Shown: piece by piece, positions 1 to 8,900 of the stretch | Numbering within the stretch: the stretch's first letter is position 1 | Layout of the letters: every line of letters begins with the position of its first letter | Assembly: GCA_017963875.1 (NCBI GenBank) | Contig: JAGCTA010000143.1 | Span: 1-21,308, forward strand | Source: Victivallales bacterium | GTDB lineage: Bacteria; Verrucomicrobiota; Lentisphaeria; Oligosphaerales; Oligosphaeraceae | Length of the DNA stretch: 21,308 bases | Direction: 5' to 3' | Program-made: the position numbers and the translations under genes | The notes under the pieces: generated by a model | The model's database searches: none | What the model was told of the DNA's origin: nothing | What the model saw: only the letters and a program-made list of their open reading frames with translations

Positions 1-560
1 GGAAGGACGACAGCCTTCCCCGCAAACGCACGCCCAACGCAATCCGCAGCTTCCCATGTGACAAGTTGATACCGCAGGAATGAATACGTGGTAGAAGGGC
101 GCACAATCGTCCAGTTCCTGTTTGGAAGTGCCCGAAGGATATTCTCCCCACGCGCCTTGTGAATGCAATAGTCATCGGACGCGAGAAGCACCTTGTCTGT
201 CGAAGAATCAATCAAACGTGGCGAACTCTCACGGATCGGGACTTCCTTGTCATCGAAAACACGGCAACTGGAGACATAGAAATACTGCCCCGTCGCCTGA
301 GTCATCAGAGGAAGCACGGCCCCGGTTTCCGCCGTCGAATAGACCATGAAATCAACGATGACATCATAGTGTTTTGCGAGATAATCCGCCCTGACGGCAG
401 GGTCCTTCGCGTTGAGTTTATAATACGTGACATTAGGAAACTCGTTTTTCGCATCGTCCAGCGCAAGCGCATCGACAATAAAATCACCTTTCGCCAGTTC
501 GGGAACGAGATACCGCCCCATCGCGCCTGTCGCGCCTATGACCAACACCTTCTTTGCCAT
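1..560 (-). CDS. NAD-dependent epimerase/dehydratase, 3' end cut by window edge
   Basis: The frame is open from an ATG at 560 to the left edge (186 codons seen, no stop), so the C-terminus lies outside the window. The N-terminus reads MAKKVLVIGATGAMGRYLVPEL, a Rossmann beta-alpha-beta with the GxxGxxG dinucleotide motif typical of extended SDR enzymes. About 100 residues later come the SS-x-R-V-F stretch and the YxxxK catalytic pair (YCIHK) followed by the conserved Glu of RGE, then an IVRPS motif. These are NAD(P)-sugar epimerase/dehydratase hallmarks. The start is supported by an AAGGAAAG ribosome site just upstream. It follows the HicB-like gene by 23 bp on the same strand and may share its promoter. 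The substrate cannot be told; a nucleotide-sugar epimerase or an isoflavone-reductase-like SDR are both possible. Confidence 0.88.
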   Translation of the reverse strand, partial: MAKKVLVIGATGAMGRYLVPELAKGDFIVDALALDDAKNEFPNVTYYKLNAKDPAVRADYLAKHYDVIVDFMVYSTAETGAVLPLMTQATGQYFYVSSCRVFDDKEVPIRESSPRLIDSSTDKVLLASDDYCIHKARGENILRALPNRNWTIVRPSTTYSFLRYQLVTWEAADCVGRAFAGKAVVL

Positions 561-583
561 AATACTTTCCTTTTGCAAAACCT

Positions 584-766
584 TTATTTCGTCTGCTGAC
601 GCATTTTCTCTAAATAGGCAAACAGACACCCCTCGGCAGCATCACGAACCATCTTTTCTAAATCCTCAAGCGTATCGGCCTCAGTCACACATCCTGGAAT
701 ATCAGGGACTTCTGCCCAATACCCCCCTCTCGGATCTGAATGAATTATATATTTAATCTGTATCAT
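584..766 (-). CDS. Solitary HicB-like antitoxin-fold protein
   Basis: This 60-residue protein has the HicB N-terminal partial RNase H fold signature: an initial beta strand (IKYIIH), the G-Y-W-A-E-V-P-D-I-P-G-C core, T-E-A-D-T-L-E-D-L and a final amphipathic helix (VRDAAEGCLFAYLEK). In canonical pairs HicB neutralises the HicA mRNA interferase. No HicA (a small dsRBD-like protein with a GSH-type motif) is visible within 1 kb on either side. The protein also ends after the first domain, so it lacks the C-terminal helix-turn-helix or ribbon-helix-helix found in autoregulating HicB proteins. A GGGAAG ribosome site 6 bases upstream fixes the start, and a strong promoter lies just before it. It may be an orphan antitoxin or a repurposed single-domain protein. 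Confidence 0.85.
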   Translation of the reverse strand: MIQIKYIIHSDPRGGYWAEVPDIPGCVTEADTLEDLEKMVRDAAEGCLFAYLEKMRQQTK

Positions 767-778
767 AAATTTCTTCCC

Positions 779-796
779 ATTTGGATTATTCCAAAT
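779..796. promoter_or_regulatory. Perfect inverted repeat in the HicB leader (candidate operator)
   Basis: ATTTGG and CCAAAT flank a 6-base spacer. The repeat sits between the predicted transcription start (about 800) and the ribosome site of the HicB-like gene, where an autorepressor or RNA hairpin would act. The HicB-like protein itself has no visible DNA-binding domain, so the binding partner is unknown. Confidence 0.35.
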
Positions 797-806
797 AATT
801 ATTTCT

Positions 807-834
807 ATTATAGTATCTTAATCTTTTTCGTCAA
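807..834 (-). promoter_or_regulatory. Sigma-70 type promoter for the HicB-like gene
   Basis: On the minus strand a TTGACG -35 box (829-834) and a perfect TATAAT -10 box (807-812) are separated by 16 bases. This is the best match to a housekeeping promoter in the window. It would start transcription near 800, giving a leader of about 34 bases before the ATG at 766, and could also serve the epimerase gene downstream. Confidence 0.6.
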
Positions 835-924
835 ACAAACTCACATCTAAAACATTTCAACTCCAGTTATCCAAAGAACGTTCTCCCAAAACAGTACTCT
901 GATCCGCAATCGTCCTTCCCAGCC

Positions 925-1731
925 CTACTTCAGTTCGATGACTTTCTTGAGCGCCTTGACTTTTCCGCCAATTCGGATTCCCTTCAGTTCGGGCATGTGG
1001 ACGTGCCTGAAAAACTCCTCGGTCGGGATTTCCCCCCTGTAAAGTTGCTGCCGTTGGATGACCTGCCAACCGTTGCCCTCCCCTATCGTCTTCTGTACCC
1101 AGACGACGTCAATGCTATGAACACATCCATCAAGTTTCGTGCCGCTTTCGGCCAATGCCGTCCCCTTTCTCAATTGCTGCATCAACACGCCCGCCTGTTC
1201 CTCCGCAAACTGCACACTTTCGATTTTCTTCGTATCGAAGAACCCCTCCCATCCGCCGATGCGGTCCTTGCGCAGCCCAAGGCTCTCGTTGATTTCTGCG
1301 ACGGCCTTTTCCGCAGCCGCCTTTTCTGGCTGGTTGGCCTCATCAGCCAAATGATGCAATGTCAGTCCCTCGTGGAACGTCATCTGGCCATAATTGATGA
1401 CGCACACATCATAGAAGTCATGCGGCAGTTTCTCGAATATTGCGACCTTCCCTCCATCCTTCATTACCGCTAGGCGCGGCTTGAAATTCTGCCGTGCGTC
1501 CTCATCGGTCCCGACACGCGACTTCCGCAGTTTTCTCGCCGACCAGCCGTATGCAATTACCTTCCTCGTTTTGCTTGGCGTGGAAAACCTTATGACTAGG
1601 CCGCCTGACGCATCATCCACTTTCGTCATATCCGCATAGAGGTACGTGCTGACGCGAACATCCTCCGTCGTCTTTTGAGCGAATAAAGCCGCACATACCA
1701 GCATCATCGACAGCATACATTTCAACTTCAT
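925..1731 (-). CDS. Secreted protein of unknown function, last gene of transporter operon
   Basis: I do not recognise a named family. The 268-residue product starts with a clear signal peptide (MKLKCMLSMMLVCAALFA-Q). A beta-rich segment follows, then a stretch reading LPHDFYDVCVINYG and EGLTL that resembles the 'LPPGKYDLxV...FYEGL' strand pattern of carboxypeptidase-regulatory-like beta sandwiches. A helical region (residues about 130-200) and a basic C-terminus come last. ATGs at 1749 and 1734 are also possible. I chose 1731 because AAAGGAAAT lies directly upstream and the signal peptide begins there. It is 36 bp downstream of the PA14/TPR gene on the same strand and is probably cotranscribed, which points to a periplasmic or surface role alongside the importer. 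Confidence 0.75.
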   Translation of the reverse strand: MKLKCMLSMMLVCAALFAQKTTEDVRVSTYLYADMTKVDDASGGLVIRFSTPSKTRKVIAYGWSARKLRKSRVGTDEDARQNFKPRLAVMKDGGKVAIFEKLPHDFYDVCVINYGQMTFHEGLTLHHLADEANQPEKAAAEKAVAEINESLGLRKDRIGGWEGFFDTKKIESVQFAEEQAGVLMQQLRKGTALAESGTKLDGCVHSIDVVWVQKTIGEGNGWQVIQRQQLYRGEIPTEEFFRHVHMPELKGIRIGGKVKALKKVIELK

Positions 1732-1743
1732 CATATTTCCTTT

Positions 1744-1761
1744 CTGCATCCGATGATGCAG
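1744..1761 (-). other. Intercistronic RNA hairpin between two ribosome sites
   Basis: CTGCATC and GATGCAG form a perfect 7-bp stem around a 4-base loop. On the minus strand it follows an AGGAGG (1762-1767) that abuts the stop codon of the PA14/TPR gene, and it precedes the AAAGGAAAT used for the ATG at 1731. It buries the alternative ATG at 1749 and has no U tract, so it is not an intrinsic terminator. Confidence 0.45.
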
Positions 1762-1767
1762 CCTCCT

Positions 1768-3801
1768 TCATTTACGCTTAGCAGCCTCATGAGCCAGCGG
1801 ATGATTCGGGTAGGTCTCGGCAACTTTCTTGAAAAGGGCCTTTGCTTCCGCCCCACGTCCCATTTTTCCATAGACGACCGCCAGTTCATATTCGACATCA
1901 GGGAGGAAAGGCAGTTCCTTGTCTGCACTCATCGCTCCCTTGAGTTCGCCTTCCGCGCCACTAAGCCAACCACGTTTTTCGAAGTATCTGGCACGCACAA
2001 GACTAAAACTGCCATTGCTTCTGTCAATAGGCGATTCCAATGACCAACGCTGGAGCGCGTCCCGCGCATCCATCAGCCGTTGTTGTCCGATTGCCCTCTC
2101 CGCCGCCTCATGAAATGACGAGCCTCTAACCGCACTGCTTTTCTGATTTGAGCCAAATCGCTTTCCTTCCAGCAGTTTTTGAAACTCGCCCTGTGCCTCA
2201 TTATAGCGTCCGCTCTGAATATAGACATCCATTAGAAGCGATCCATAGAGTTTCTGAGGCAGTTTTGCCCCATACGTTGTCAGCCAGTTTTCTGCAAGAG
2301 ACTGATTTCTCATGCCGAAAAGAGCGAATTCAACGGCCTCTGGTAGAATCGTTTCCCTTTCTGTGGCCCTGCCCTCCTTGAGCAGTTTCACGTATGCGTC
2401 CTGTGCCACGGCGTGTGTCTGGGTTCCCGCCTCGCCATTCGCCCCTGCCCTGGCGAGGCAAAGCAACGCATTCCGTCGTTCCTCTGGTCTGCCCTTCTTT
2501 GTCCGAAGAAACGCCTGGGCTACTGGAACGCACAAGGGATGACAATCTCGCCATTGGAGAAACGTCAGCAAAGCCAACAACGCCTTGGCATCATTCATCT
2601 TCTCTACCTTCTGCGATTCAAGTATATGCGCATAATAATCAAAATCCTTCGCATTGGCGGCGATTTTCCTTGTCGGCGGTGCGTTCATCGGAAACACGAC
2701 GGTTCCTTCTGCCTTTGCTCTTTTGACGGTCACTTTCACAGGCACAGCAGAAAGTTCCGAAAAAAGCCTCGTGACTTTTGCTCCTTTCATCGTCACGCCA
2801 TCCGCAAACTCCCAGTTGGCCTCCTGACCGCTGAACGTGCTCAATTCCGTTTCAGTCAAGGAACATTCCTCCAATTCCATATAGGATTTATGAACGTATG
2901 AAAACGCAGGTACACCCATTGCTTTGTTATGCGCCTCGACATGCTTCAATGTCGCATGCCCGCCTTGCATGAAATCAGCCCCCTGCACAAATAGGACTGA
3001 GGCAACTTCCTTGCCCTTCATTACCGCTCGCCCCAGAGCCGCCCCAAACACAACTGGCGGCTCGGTCTCCCTAGAAAAGGCCACCATTTTCAGGTCATGG
3101 ACACCCGCCTTCAACTCAATGTCTTTATGGGATGCCCCCCTGAGATTCGCATAGACGTTGCTGTTCTTCGTTGCATCTATCTCCAGTTTGCCGTCAATAT
3201 ACAAATACGCAGGCCCGCTGGAAGCGATAAACAATGTCCGCACGCCCGCTTTCGGGACATAATACCGTCCCTCAAACACCATGATGAAGTTTTTTCTGGA
3301 ATCAAATGTATTGGCGACCTCACCGATTTTATCCACGACTTTTTTGCCAATGAATTTCGAGATGCTCAACTGACGTTCGGCCTGCGCCACGCTGCGGATG
3401 GCATTCTGAGATTCCTCAAACGTTCTCAACTCACAAGTCAGAGGCTTCTCAAAGGACGGCATTTTCGACGCGCTGGATTTTGTCCCGAAATACGCATAGA
3501 TTTCCTTTGATGTCTCTGCGGGGCGTGCCAGGACCAGGCAGGTGCCTGGCCCGCTGCTCCCTAGTTGTGCACGCTTGAGTTGCTGCCCTGTCTCATCAAA
3601 GCAATAGACATCCCGACCGTCTGGCTCCCCGACGCCGCAATGAGGCACCTCAATGACAACGCCGCATTGCGGGTTATTCGATTTCGACTTGATTTCGTAA
3701 ACCGCACGGTAAGGCGAATTGCTGTGATGCCAGGAAACCTCCTTGCAGAACACGATGGAAGAAGCAAGCATCACAAGGCATAGTATCCAATGATTCCGCA
3801 T
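1768..3801 (-). CDS. Secreted DUF2341-like/PA14-like/PKD-like/TPR protein
   Basis: A 677-residue exported protein. After a signal peptide (residues 1-19, MRNHWILCLVMLASSIVFC) come four regions. Residues about 30-107 resemble the DUF2341 beta domain (ending EIYAYFGT). Residues about 172-255 form a PA14-like carbohydrate-associated beta domain, with the diagnostic GRYYVP...AYLYIDGKLEID pattern and KAGVHDLKM. Residues about 280-360 are PKD-like (WEFADGVTMKGAKVTRLF, compare W-x-F-G-D-G). Residues about 400-677 are helical with TPR units, the last (residues about 637-665) ending AKALFKKVAETYPNHPLA. I chose ATG 3801 because GGAAGTGGAGG precedes it and the signal peptide starts there. An in-frame ATG at 3834 overlaps the permease stop (ATGA) and could allow coupled translation. 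Its operon position suggests it binds glycan or scaffolds partners at the importer's outer face. Confidence 0.82.
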   Translation of the reverse strand: MRNHWILCLVMLASSIVFCKEVSWHHSNSPYRAVYEIKSKSNNPQCGVVIEVPHCGVGEPDGRDVYCFDETGQQLKRAQLGSSGPGTCLVLARPAETSKEIYAYFGTKSSASKMPSFEKPLTCELRTFEESQNAIRSVAQAERQLSISKFIGKKVVDKIGEVANTFDSRKNFIMVFEGRYYVPKAGVRTLFIASSGPAYLYIDGKLEIDATKNSNVYANLRGASHKDIELKAGVHDLKMVAFSRETEPPVVFGAALGRAVMKGKEVASVLFVQGADFMQGGHATLKHVEAHNKAMGVPAFSYVHKSYMELEECSLTETELSTFSGQEANWEFADGVTMKGAKVTRLFSELSAVPVKVTVKRAKAEGTVVFPMNAPPTRKIAANAKDFDYYAHILESQKVEKMNDAKALLALLTFLQWRDCHPLCVPVAQAFLRTKKGRPEERRNALLCLARAGANGEAGTQTHAVAQDAYVKLLKEGRATERETILPEAVEFALFGMRNQSLAENWLTTYGAKLPQKLYGSLLMDVYIQSGRYNEAQGEFQKLLEGKRFGSNQKSSAVRGSSFHEAAERAIGQQRLMDARDALQRWSLESPIDRSNGSFSLVRARYFEKRGWLSGAEGELKGAMSADKELPFLPDVEYELAVVYGKMGRGAEAKALFKKVAETYPNHPLAHEAAKRK

Positions 3802-3830
3802 AGCACTCTTGCCTCCACTTCCAACGAGAA

Positions 3831-5897
3831 TCATTTTTCCGTTGGCACGACAATACCGCGCATAATGATGTTCTGGCAGAACAGGAAAATCAGGAATGTC
3901 GGAATCGCCGCAATCACAAGGGACGCATAGACGACACCCTGGCCGTAGTTCTGCTGCATTTCATACAGCCAGACCATCATCGTCCACATCTTCCTGTCTT
4001 GGCAGATGACGAACGCATACATGAACGCCGCGTATGACGACATGAAGGCATTTAGAGCGATGACCGCCAGAATCGGCTTCGAAAGCCCCATTGTGATTTG
4101 CCAGAAAAGCGTCCACTCATTGGCGCCGTCCAGCTGTGCGCTTTCATAGAGTTCCTGCGGCAGCGAGTCGAAAAATCCTTTGAGGAGGAAAATCGAATAG
4201 CCGTTCGCCATACCAGGAAGTATCAGCGCCCAGAAGGTATTGAGCATATTGAACTGCCTCAGCATGATGAAGTTTGGGATACCCGTAACCATCGGGGGGA
4301 AAGCCATGGTACACATGAGAAACAGCAAAATCTTATAGGTGGACGGCATGCGGTAACGGCTCATAGCGTAGGCGGCCAGCGGGTTGACCAACAGTGCGAC
4401 GAGAATGCTCAGGCCGCAGAAGATGATTGTGTTCAAGATACCGCGCCCATGGAAAAGCATGTACTGGAAAACCGTTTTGTAGTTTCTTGTCACAAATTCC
4501 ATGCGAAGGTCACCGATATGGTCGTCAAGATACATGAGATGCGAGTCCTTCTGCATCACCTGAATGTCATCGAGTGTCTTCCATTGGGTACCCATCGCCT
4601 TGTTTGCCGCCTCCAGCGAACCGTAAGTTGCCATCATCCAGTCCTGGAACCGCGTATCGACACTATGGATGACCAGTGAGGACAAGGGGGCACAATAAAA
4701 AGCACCATGCTCATTCTTGTAACCCGTGAGGAAGCCATTCCAGTCCGAACAAGCGAATCCCTCGAATGGCGGCTCGTCTTCAAGGGGGATTTCCTCAAAC
4801 GAGGCATAATGCGTTCCCATGGCCGTGTTGAATTCCGCGATATTTCCGTGATACTGTTTATTGAGACTTTCGCGTTCCGCAGCAACGTCACATACAATAA
4901 TCGGCACTTGTTCGAAGGACGAATACTCCTTCTCGTACCGCTTGTTCAGGACATCCAGTCCACGGCCATCCGCGCCATCGGGATACTTTGCCTTGAGATA
5001 TTTCTGGAAATCCGCAAGAGCCGTCGCATTGACGCGTATCCATGCACTGCAAAGGATTTCGCGCACAAAGCGTTCCCACTCTGCCTTTGCTGGTCCATCG
5101 GCGGGGCAGCGCCTTGGCAACGGGACGTCCTTCCAATCAGCATATGATGTTCCATGAGCCTCATTATACCGTTCCAGCCCCGAACGCACGATGCCATCTT
5201 TCCCCTTGATTTTCTGCGAATACTGCGCCCTGAGAAAAGTCCGTATAAAATAACCGCGGATGGAGAAATAGGTTCTTAAGCCGACTGGTGCTTCCGCCAT
5301 GAGGCGGTACACTTCTTGCGAAAATGGAGTATTCTGCGGTCTATTCCTGCGCACAAGCATGGAAATGTCACCAACTGTAATCGAGTTCCAACTGATGAAC
5401 TCTGTCATCAGCATACGGTTTGCTAGTGTCAGGTCTCCGTTGAATTTTGTCTCCAGACGATTTGTCAATTCACGAAGGGCACCTGGAATCGTCTTGCTGC
5501 TTGGCGTGTAGAGATAACCGATGCAGAACGAATAATTTGGCATTGGAGTCTCATTGACGAAACGTTCCCACGCCTCCGCCCGAGTGGGATTCCCGACAGG
5601 GATGTTCTCCATGGTATCGTAGGAGAAATGCTGTTCGTTGTAGGCATATTTCATTTTGGCGAGGCTTTCGTTGAAAAGCCCCTCCAGATGCTTCGCCGCC
5701 ATCCAGTCGCGGTCGTAGAGGAAGCGCGGATACATATCGAAGTAGCGAATATCCATCGCGCTTTTGGTGCTGCCTGAAATCATCAGCAGGAAGGGGTAGA
5801 TCATGGTCGCCCCGCCGATGACAAGAAATGCATACATGCCGAAAAACAGTGCACGGACTTTTGTCTGCTTTCTGCCTATGGTGGATATGATGCTCAT
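3831..5897 (-). CDS. MalG-type sugar ABC permease with giant repetitive extracytoplasmic insertion
   Basis: This is a 688-residue carbohydrate ABC permease, compared with about 280 for the family. One helix lies at residues 18-40, and the MalG-type core resumes at about 484 (LNTIIFCGLSILVALLVNPL, then AAYAMSRYRMP), with further helices to 676. The coupling loop reads YESAQLDGANEW (584-595), a good EAA start, but the usual I-x-L-P end is replaced by ITMGLSKP. Residues about 45-475 are an insertion with at least six copies of a motif like 'YGslealNkaxGTxYxSfeeIPl' (near 86, 152, 241, 315, 348 and 425). It should face the periplasm, where MalG-type proteins normally have a short loop. No ribosome site is evident before the ATG at 5897. 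It lies 58 bp after the fusion gene in the same operon and is its obvious heterodimer partner. Confidence 0.92.
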   Translation of the reverse strand: MSIISTIGRKQTKVRALFFGMYAFLVIGGATMIYPFLLMISGSTKSAMDIRYFDMYPRFLYDRDWMAAKHLEGLFNESLAKMKYAYNEQHFSYDTMENIPVGNPTRAEAWERFVNETPMPNYSFCIGYLYTPSSKTIPGALRELTNRLETKFNGDLTLANRMLMTEFISWNSITVGDISMLVRRNRPQNTPFSQEVYRLMAEAPVGLRTYFSIRGYFIRTFLRAQYSQKIKGKDGIVRSGLERYNEAHGTSYADWKDVPLPRRCPADGPAKAEWERFVREILCSAWIRVNATALADFQKYLKAKYPDGADGRGLDVLNKRYEKEYSSFEQVPIIVCDVAAERESLNKQYHGNIAEFNTAMGTHYASFEEIPLEDEPPFEGFACSDWNGFLTGYKNEHGAFYCAPLSSLVIHSVDTRFQDWMMATYGSLEAANKAMGTQWKTLDDIQVMQKDSHLMYLDDHIGDLRMEFVTRNYKTVFQYMLFHGRGILNTIIFCGLSILVALLVNPLAAYAMSRYRMPSTYKILLFLMCTMAFPPMVTGIPNFIMLRQFNMLNTFWALILPGMANGYSIFLLKGFFDSLPQELYESAQLDGANEWTLFWQITMGLSKPILAVIALNAFMSSYAAFMYAFVICQDRKMWTMMVWLYEMQQNYGQGVVYASLVIAAIPTFLIFLFCQNIIMRGIVVPTEK

Positions 5898-5925
5898 GGT
5901 AATATTATGTCAGTTGGGTTGTGGG

Positions 5926-5945
5926 GACGGCGTCTGCTCGCCGTC
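5926..5945 (-). other. Stable hairpin between the two permease genes
   Basis: GACGGCG and CGCCGTC form a perfect 7-bp GC-rich stem with a 6-base loop, 10 bases downstream of the fusion gene's stop and 28 bases upstream of the next ATG. A T run precedes rather than follows it in the minus-strand transcript, so it is unlikely to terminate. It may protect the upstream message or tune the ratio of the two permease products, as intercistronic hairpins do in mal operons. Confidence 0.5.
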
Positions 5946-5955
5946 GTAAAAAAGG

Positions 5956-8900
5956 TTATTTTTTGCCAGTGTTCGCCTTGAATTCGATCTTAGAGAGAAT
6001 CTGCAACTGATAGACGGTAAATCCTATCAGCATGAACCCCAGCATCCAGGCCATAGCCGTCGCAGGGCCGAATTTCAAATACAGATACGCCTTGTAGAAA
6101 ATATGGAGTTCCGCGACTTCAGTGCCTTTGGAGCCGCCTGTCATCGCAAGAATGAACGCTGAAGAAGCCCATGAATGGATGAACACGCCGACGAACTGGA
6201 TGATAAGCAGCGGCTTCAGCATCGGAATGACCACGAACAGGATTTTGTCGATGAAAGTCGCGCCATCGATGTCAGAAGCCTCGTAGAAATCGTCTGATAT
6301 TCCCTTGAGTGCGGCAAGATAAATAAGGCAGCCAGGTCCCATGCCCGCCCACACCATTGGGATGACGCAACAAAGCATCGCTGTATCCGTGTCGTCCAGC
6401 CAGGCATACGGATTGACCATGCTGTAGAATAGCCGCAGGAAATACTTCAGAGGAGCGTATGCGTCATGGGTTGTCGCGTATGAGATGCATAGCAAGCCGA
6501 TGCCAATCAGCAATAGCACCCCCCACTGGATGGAGACAGAACGCTTCCCACGCCGCCAGGCACGCGCCGACAACAAGAGGATTCCGACGCCAACTGCCAG
6601 CACCGCCGTGTAGAATCTGATAATCCAGGCTTGCAGAACTTCATTTGTGGGATCCTTTGCTGTCGATGTCAGAATCGGCCAGGCGAACTTGGAAAAGAAC
6701 CAGAAAAGTGCGATTCCAACAAGCATGCAGACGATGCTGGCAAGCGTGTTTCCATGCAGAAATAGCCGTTTCGAAAAGAAGAACATGATGAAGAAAAACA
6801 GCAATCCAAGAAAAATATATGAGAACGCAGGAAGTCGTAGCATAATCGCGTTGAGCACGCCAGATTCGTCATTGGCGTAGAAAGACCTCCAAAGGAAAAT
6901 CACAACTAGTCCCGTAATGACTGCGGGGAGATAGAATATCGTCCTGAACAGAATCTTTCCTACAGGAATTTCCTGAAGAAGCACCGCAAGGATGACTGGC
7001 GGAAGGAATGTCAGCATGACCACGAGGAAGCAATAGCGGAAACTGTTCCAGATTGCCATCCACCAGTCACCATCCCACAGCATATTGGCAAAATTGTCCA
7101 GCCAGACGAATTTTGAGGCACCGATGATTCTGTAGTCCTGAAGTGCCATCAGGGAACCAATGCAGAGCGGGACGTATTTCCAGATAAGAATCGACAATAG
7201 TGCTGGTAGAAGAATCAGGTACGCCGTGCGGTATTTACGGAACCCCCAGCGCACTTCCTCCATTCCCTCAATCTTCTCTGGAGAAAACACCTTGACGATT
7301 TTGCGGAAAACAAGCGAGAACGCGATGACGATGGCGAGAAACACCGCACCAGCGGCAGAACGGCGCTTCAGCAATTCCGCATCCGACAGCGTTCCAAGCA
7401 TCTTCTCCTTTGTCTGGATAACACCGTTGTGCAGCGCGGCCTTGAGCATTTTCCTTCGGATTTCCAGTTCTGGGACAACCTGCCCCGCCGCCTGACGTTC
7501 CAACGCCTTTTCCATTTTCTCACGATCATTAAGCGGCAGTTCTCCCTTGTGCGCCAGTTCGTCTGTTTCATTCATCGGGCGCGTCATCTGGAAATAGACA
7601 AGTTGGCAGTTCTGGCCGTATGGTTCGGGCTTGCCAGTGTCGATGGCGATTTCAAACGTCTCTTTCCAGCCTTCAGGCGCAAGGCGTACAAGGTCATTAT
7701 AACCGAAGCGCTCCAGATAGTCTGGATTGACGTACTGTCCAAGACCACCCTCGACCATGATTCGCGTGAAGATGCCGACCGCTTCCTCAGATTCGCAGAA
7801 CTTGAGATACTCCCAGGCGGCATCCCGCACGACAGGATTGGTACAGCCCGAGAAAATGCCCCTCATGCGCGCATTGATTTCGCCGCCGCGATGACGGACG
7901 CCATCCTTGTCTGGATACCCAAGGGGTACCGCGACCATTCCCACAAGGTCTGGATTGATAGTCTGAAAGACACGTTCATCAATGTAGGCGGGAAAGAAGC
8001 CAATCTGCCCAAGTTCCCATTTCTTTGCGTCCTCGGATTCCTTTGTCGCATAGCCATAACGGTCACGACCGTCCTCATCGACCCAATGTTCTGCCGTCAA
8101 CCGAAGATAGAAATCCAGCGCGGTCGTCGCCTCGTCCGAATCAAAACAAACGCTCCAGGTATCGGAAGGAGCATCGTAGACCATCGCGTCACCACCTGCG
8201 GACCAAAGGAATGTCACCCAATACCAACTTTCCGATGGTCCCTTTCCAAGTCTAATGCCATAGATTCCCTCTTTTGGATTGGTCAGCGTTCGGCAGTAGT
8301 CGAAAAGATTCTCCCAAGTCCAGTCGTTCTGCGGTTCAGGAAGACCGTATTTCGCAAGAAGGTCCTTGCGGTACAGGAAGACTTTTCCCAAAAGCCCGCC
8401 GTTAGGGACAGTCCACACGTGTCTTTCGCCATCCGCCCCCTTGCGGTTGACGACTTCCATCACCTGCTTGCTGTAGATGAAATTCCTCTCATCTTCCGTC
8501 AAACCCGAATAATATCCGTCCTCAGGCTTGTCAAGTGGATAGAGGAATCCCTCGCGGATATACGTATCTGACTGACGGAAATTGACATAGATGATATCAG
8601 GGGACACACCGCCAGCAATTGCCATCAGCGGACCAGAGTCACCGCTCGTCCCCGTAATCTGAATACCGCTGGAACTGGACAATTCCAACTGGACATTCTT
8701 CCAGTCAAAGTCACCGTATTTTTCTGGATTTGCCTCATATTTCATGCGGTATTTTTTCTCGAATATCTCTGGGAAACGCTTCAGAAACGTGTTCATGATT
8801 GCGACTTGCGACCGCGTGTGCGTATCTACCGACGTCGCGTTTGGCAACGAAAAGCAGACCACATTGATGATCGTGCCGTCCTTCTCGACGCCGTCCTCTC

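Noticed and set aside
159..599. Open frame on the plus strand opposite the epimerase
   Set aside because: It is antisense to a clear Rossmann-fold coding frame with catalytic motifs and shows no domain of its own.
5926..5945. Intrinsic terminator after the SBP-permease gene
   Set aside because: The T run comes before the stem in the minus-strand transcript, so it lacks the required downstream U tract.
7429..8571. 380-codon plus-strand open frame inside the SBP-permease gene
   Set aside because: It is antisense to the solute-binding domain and shows no recognisable domain or ribosome site.
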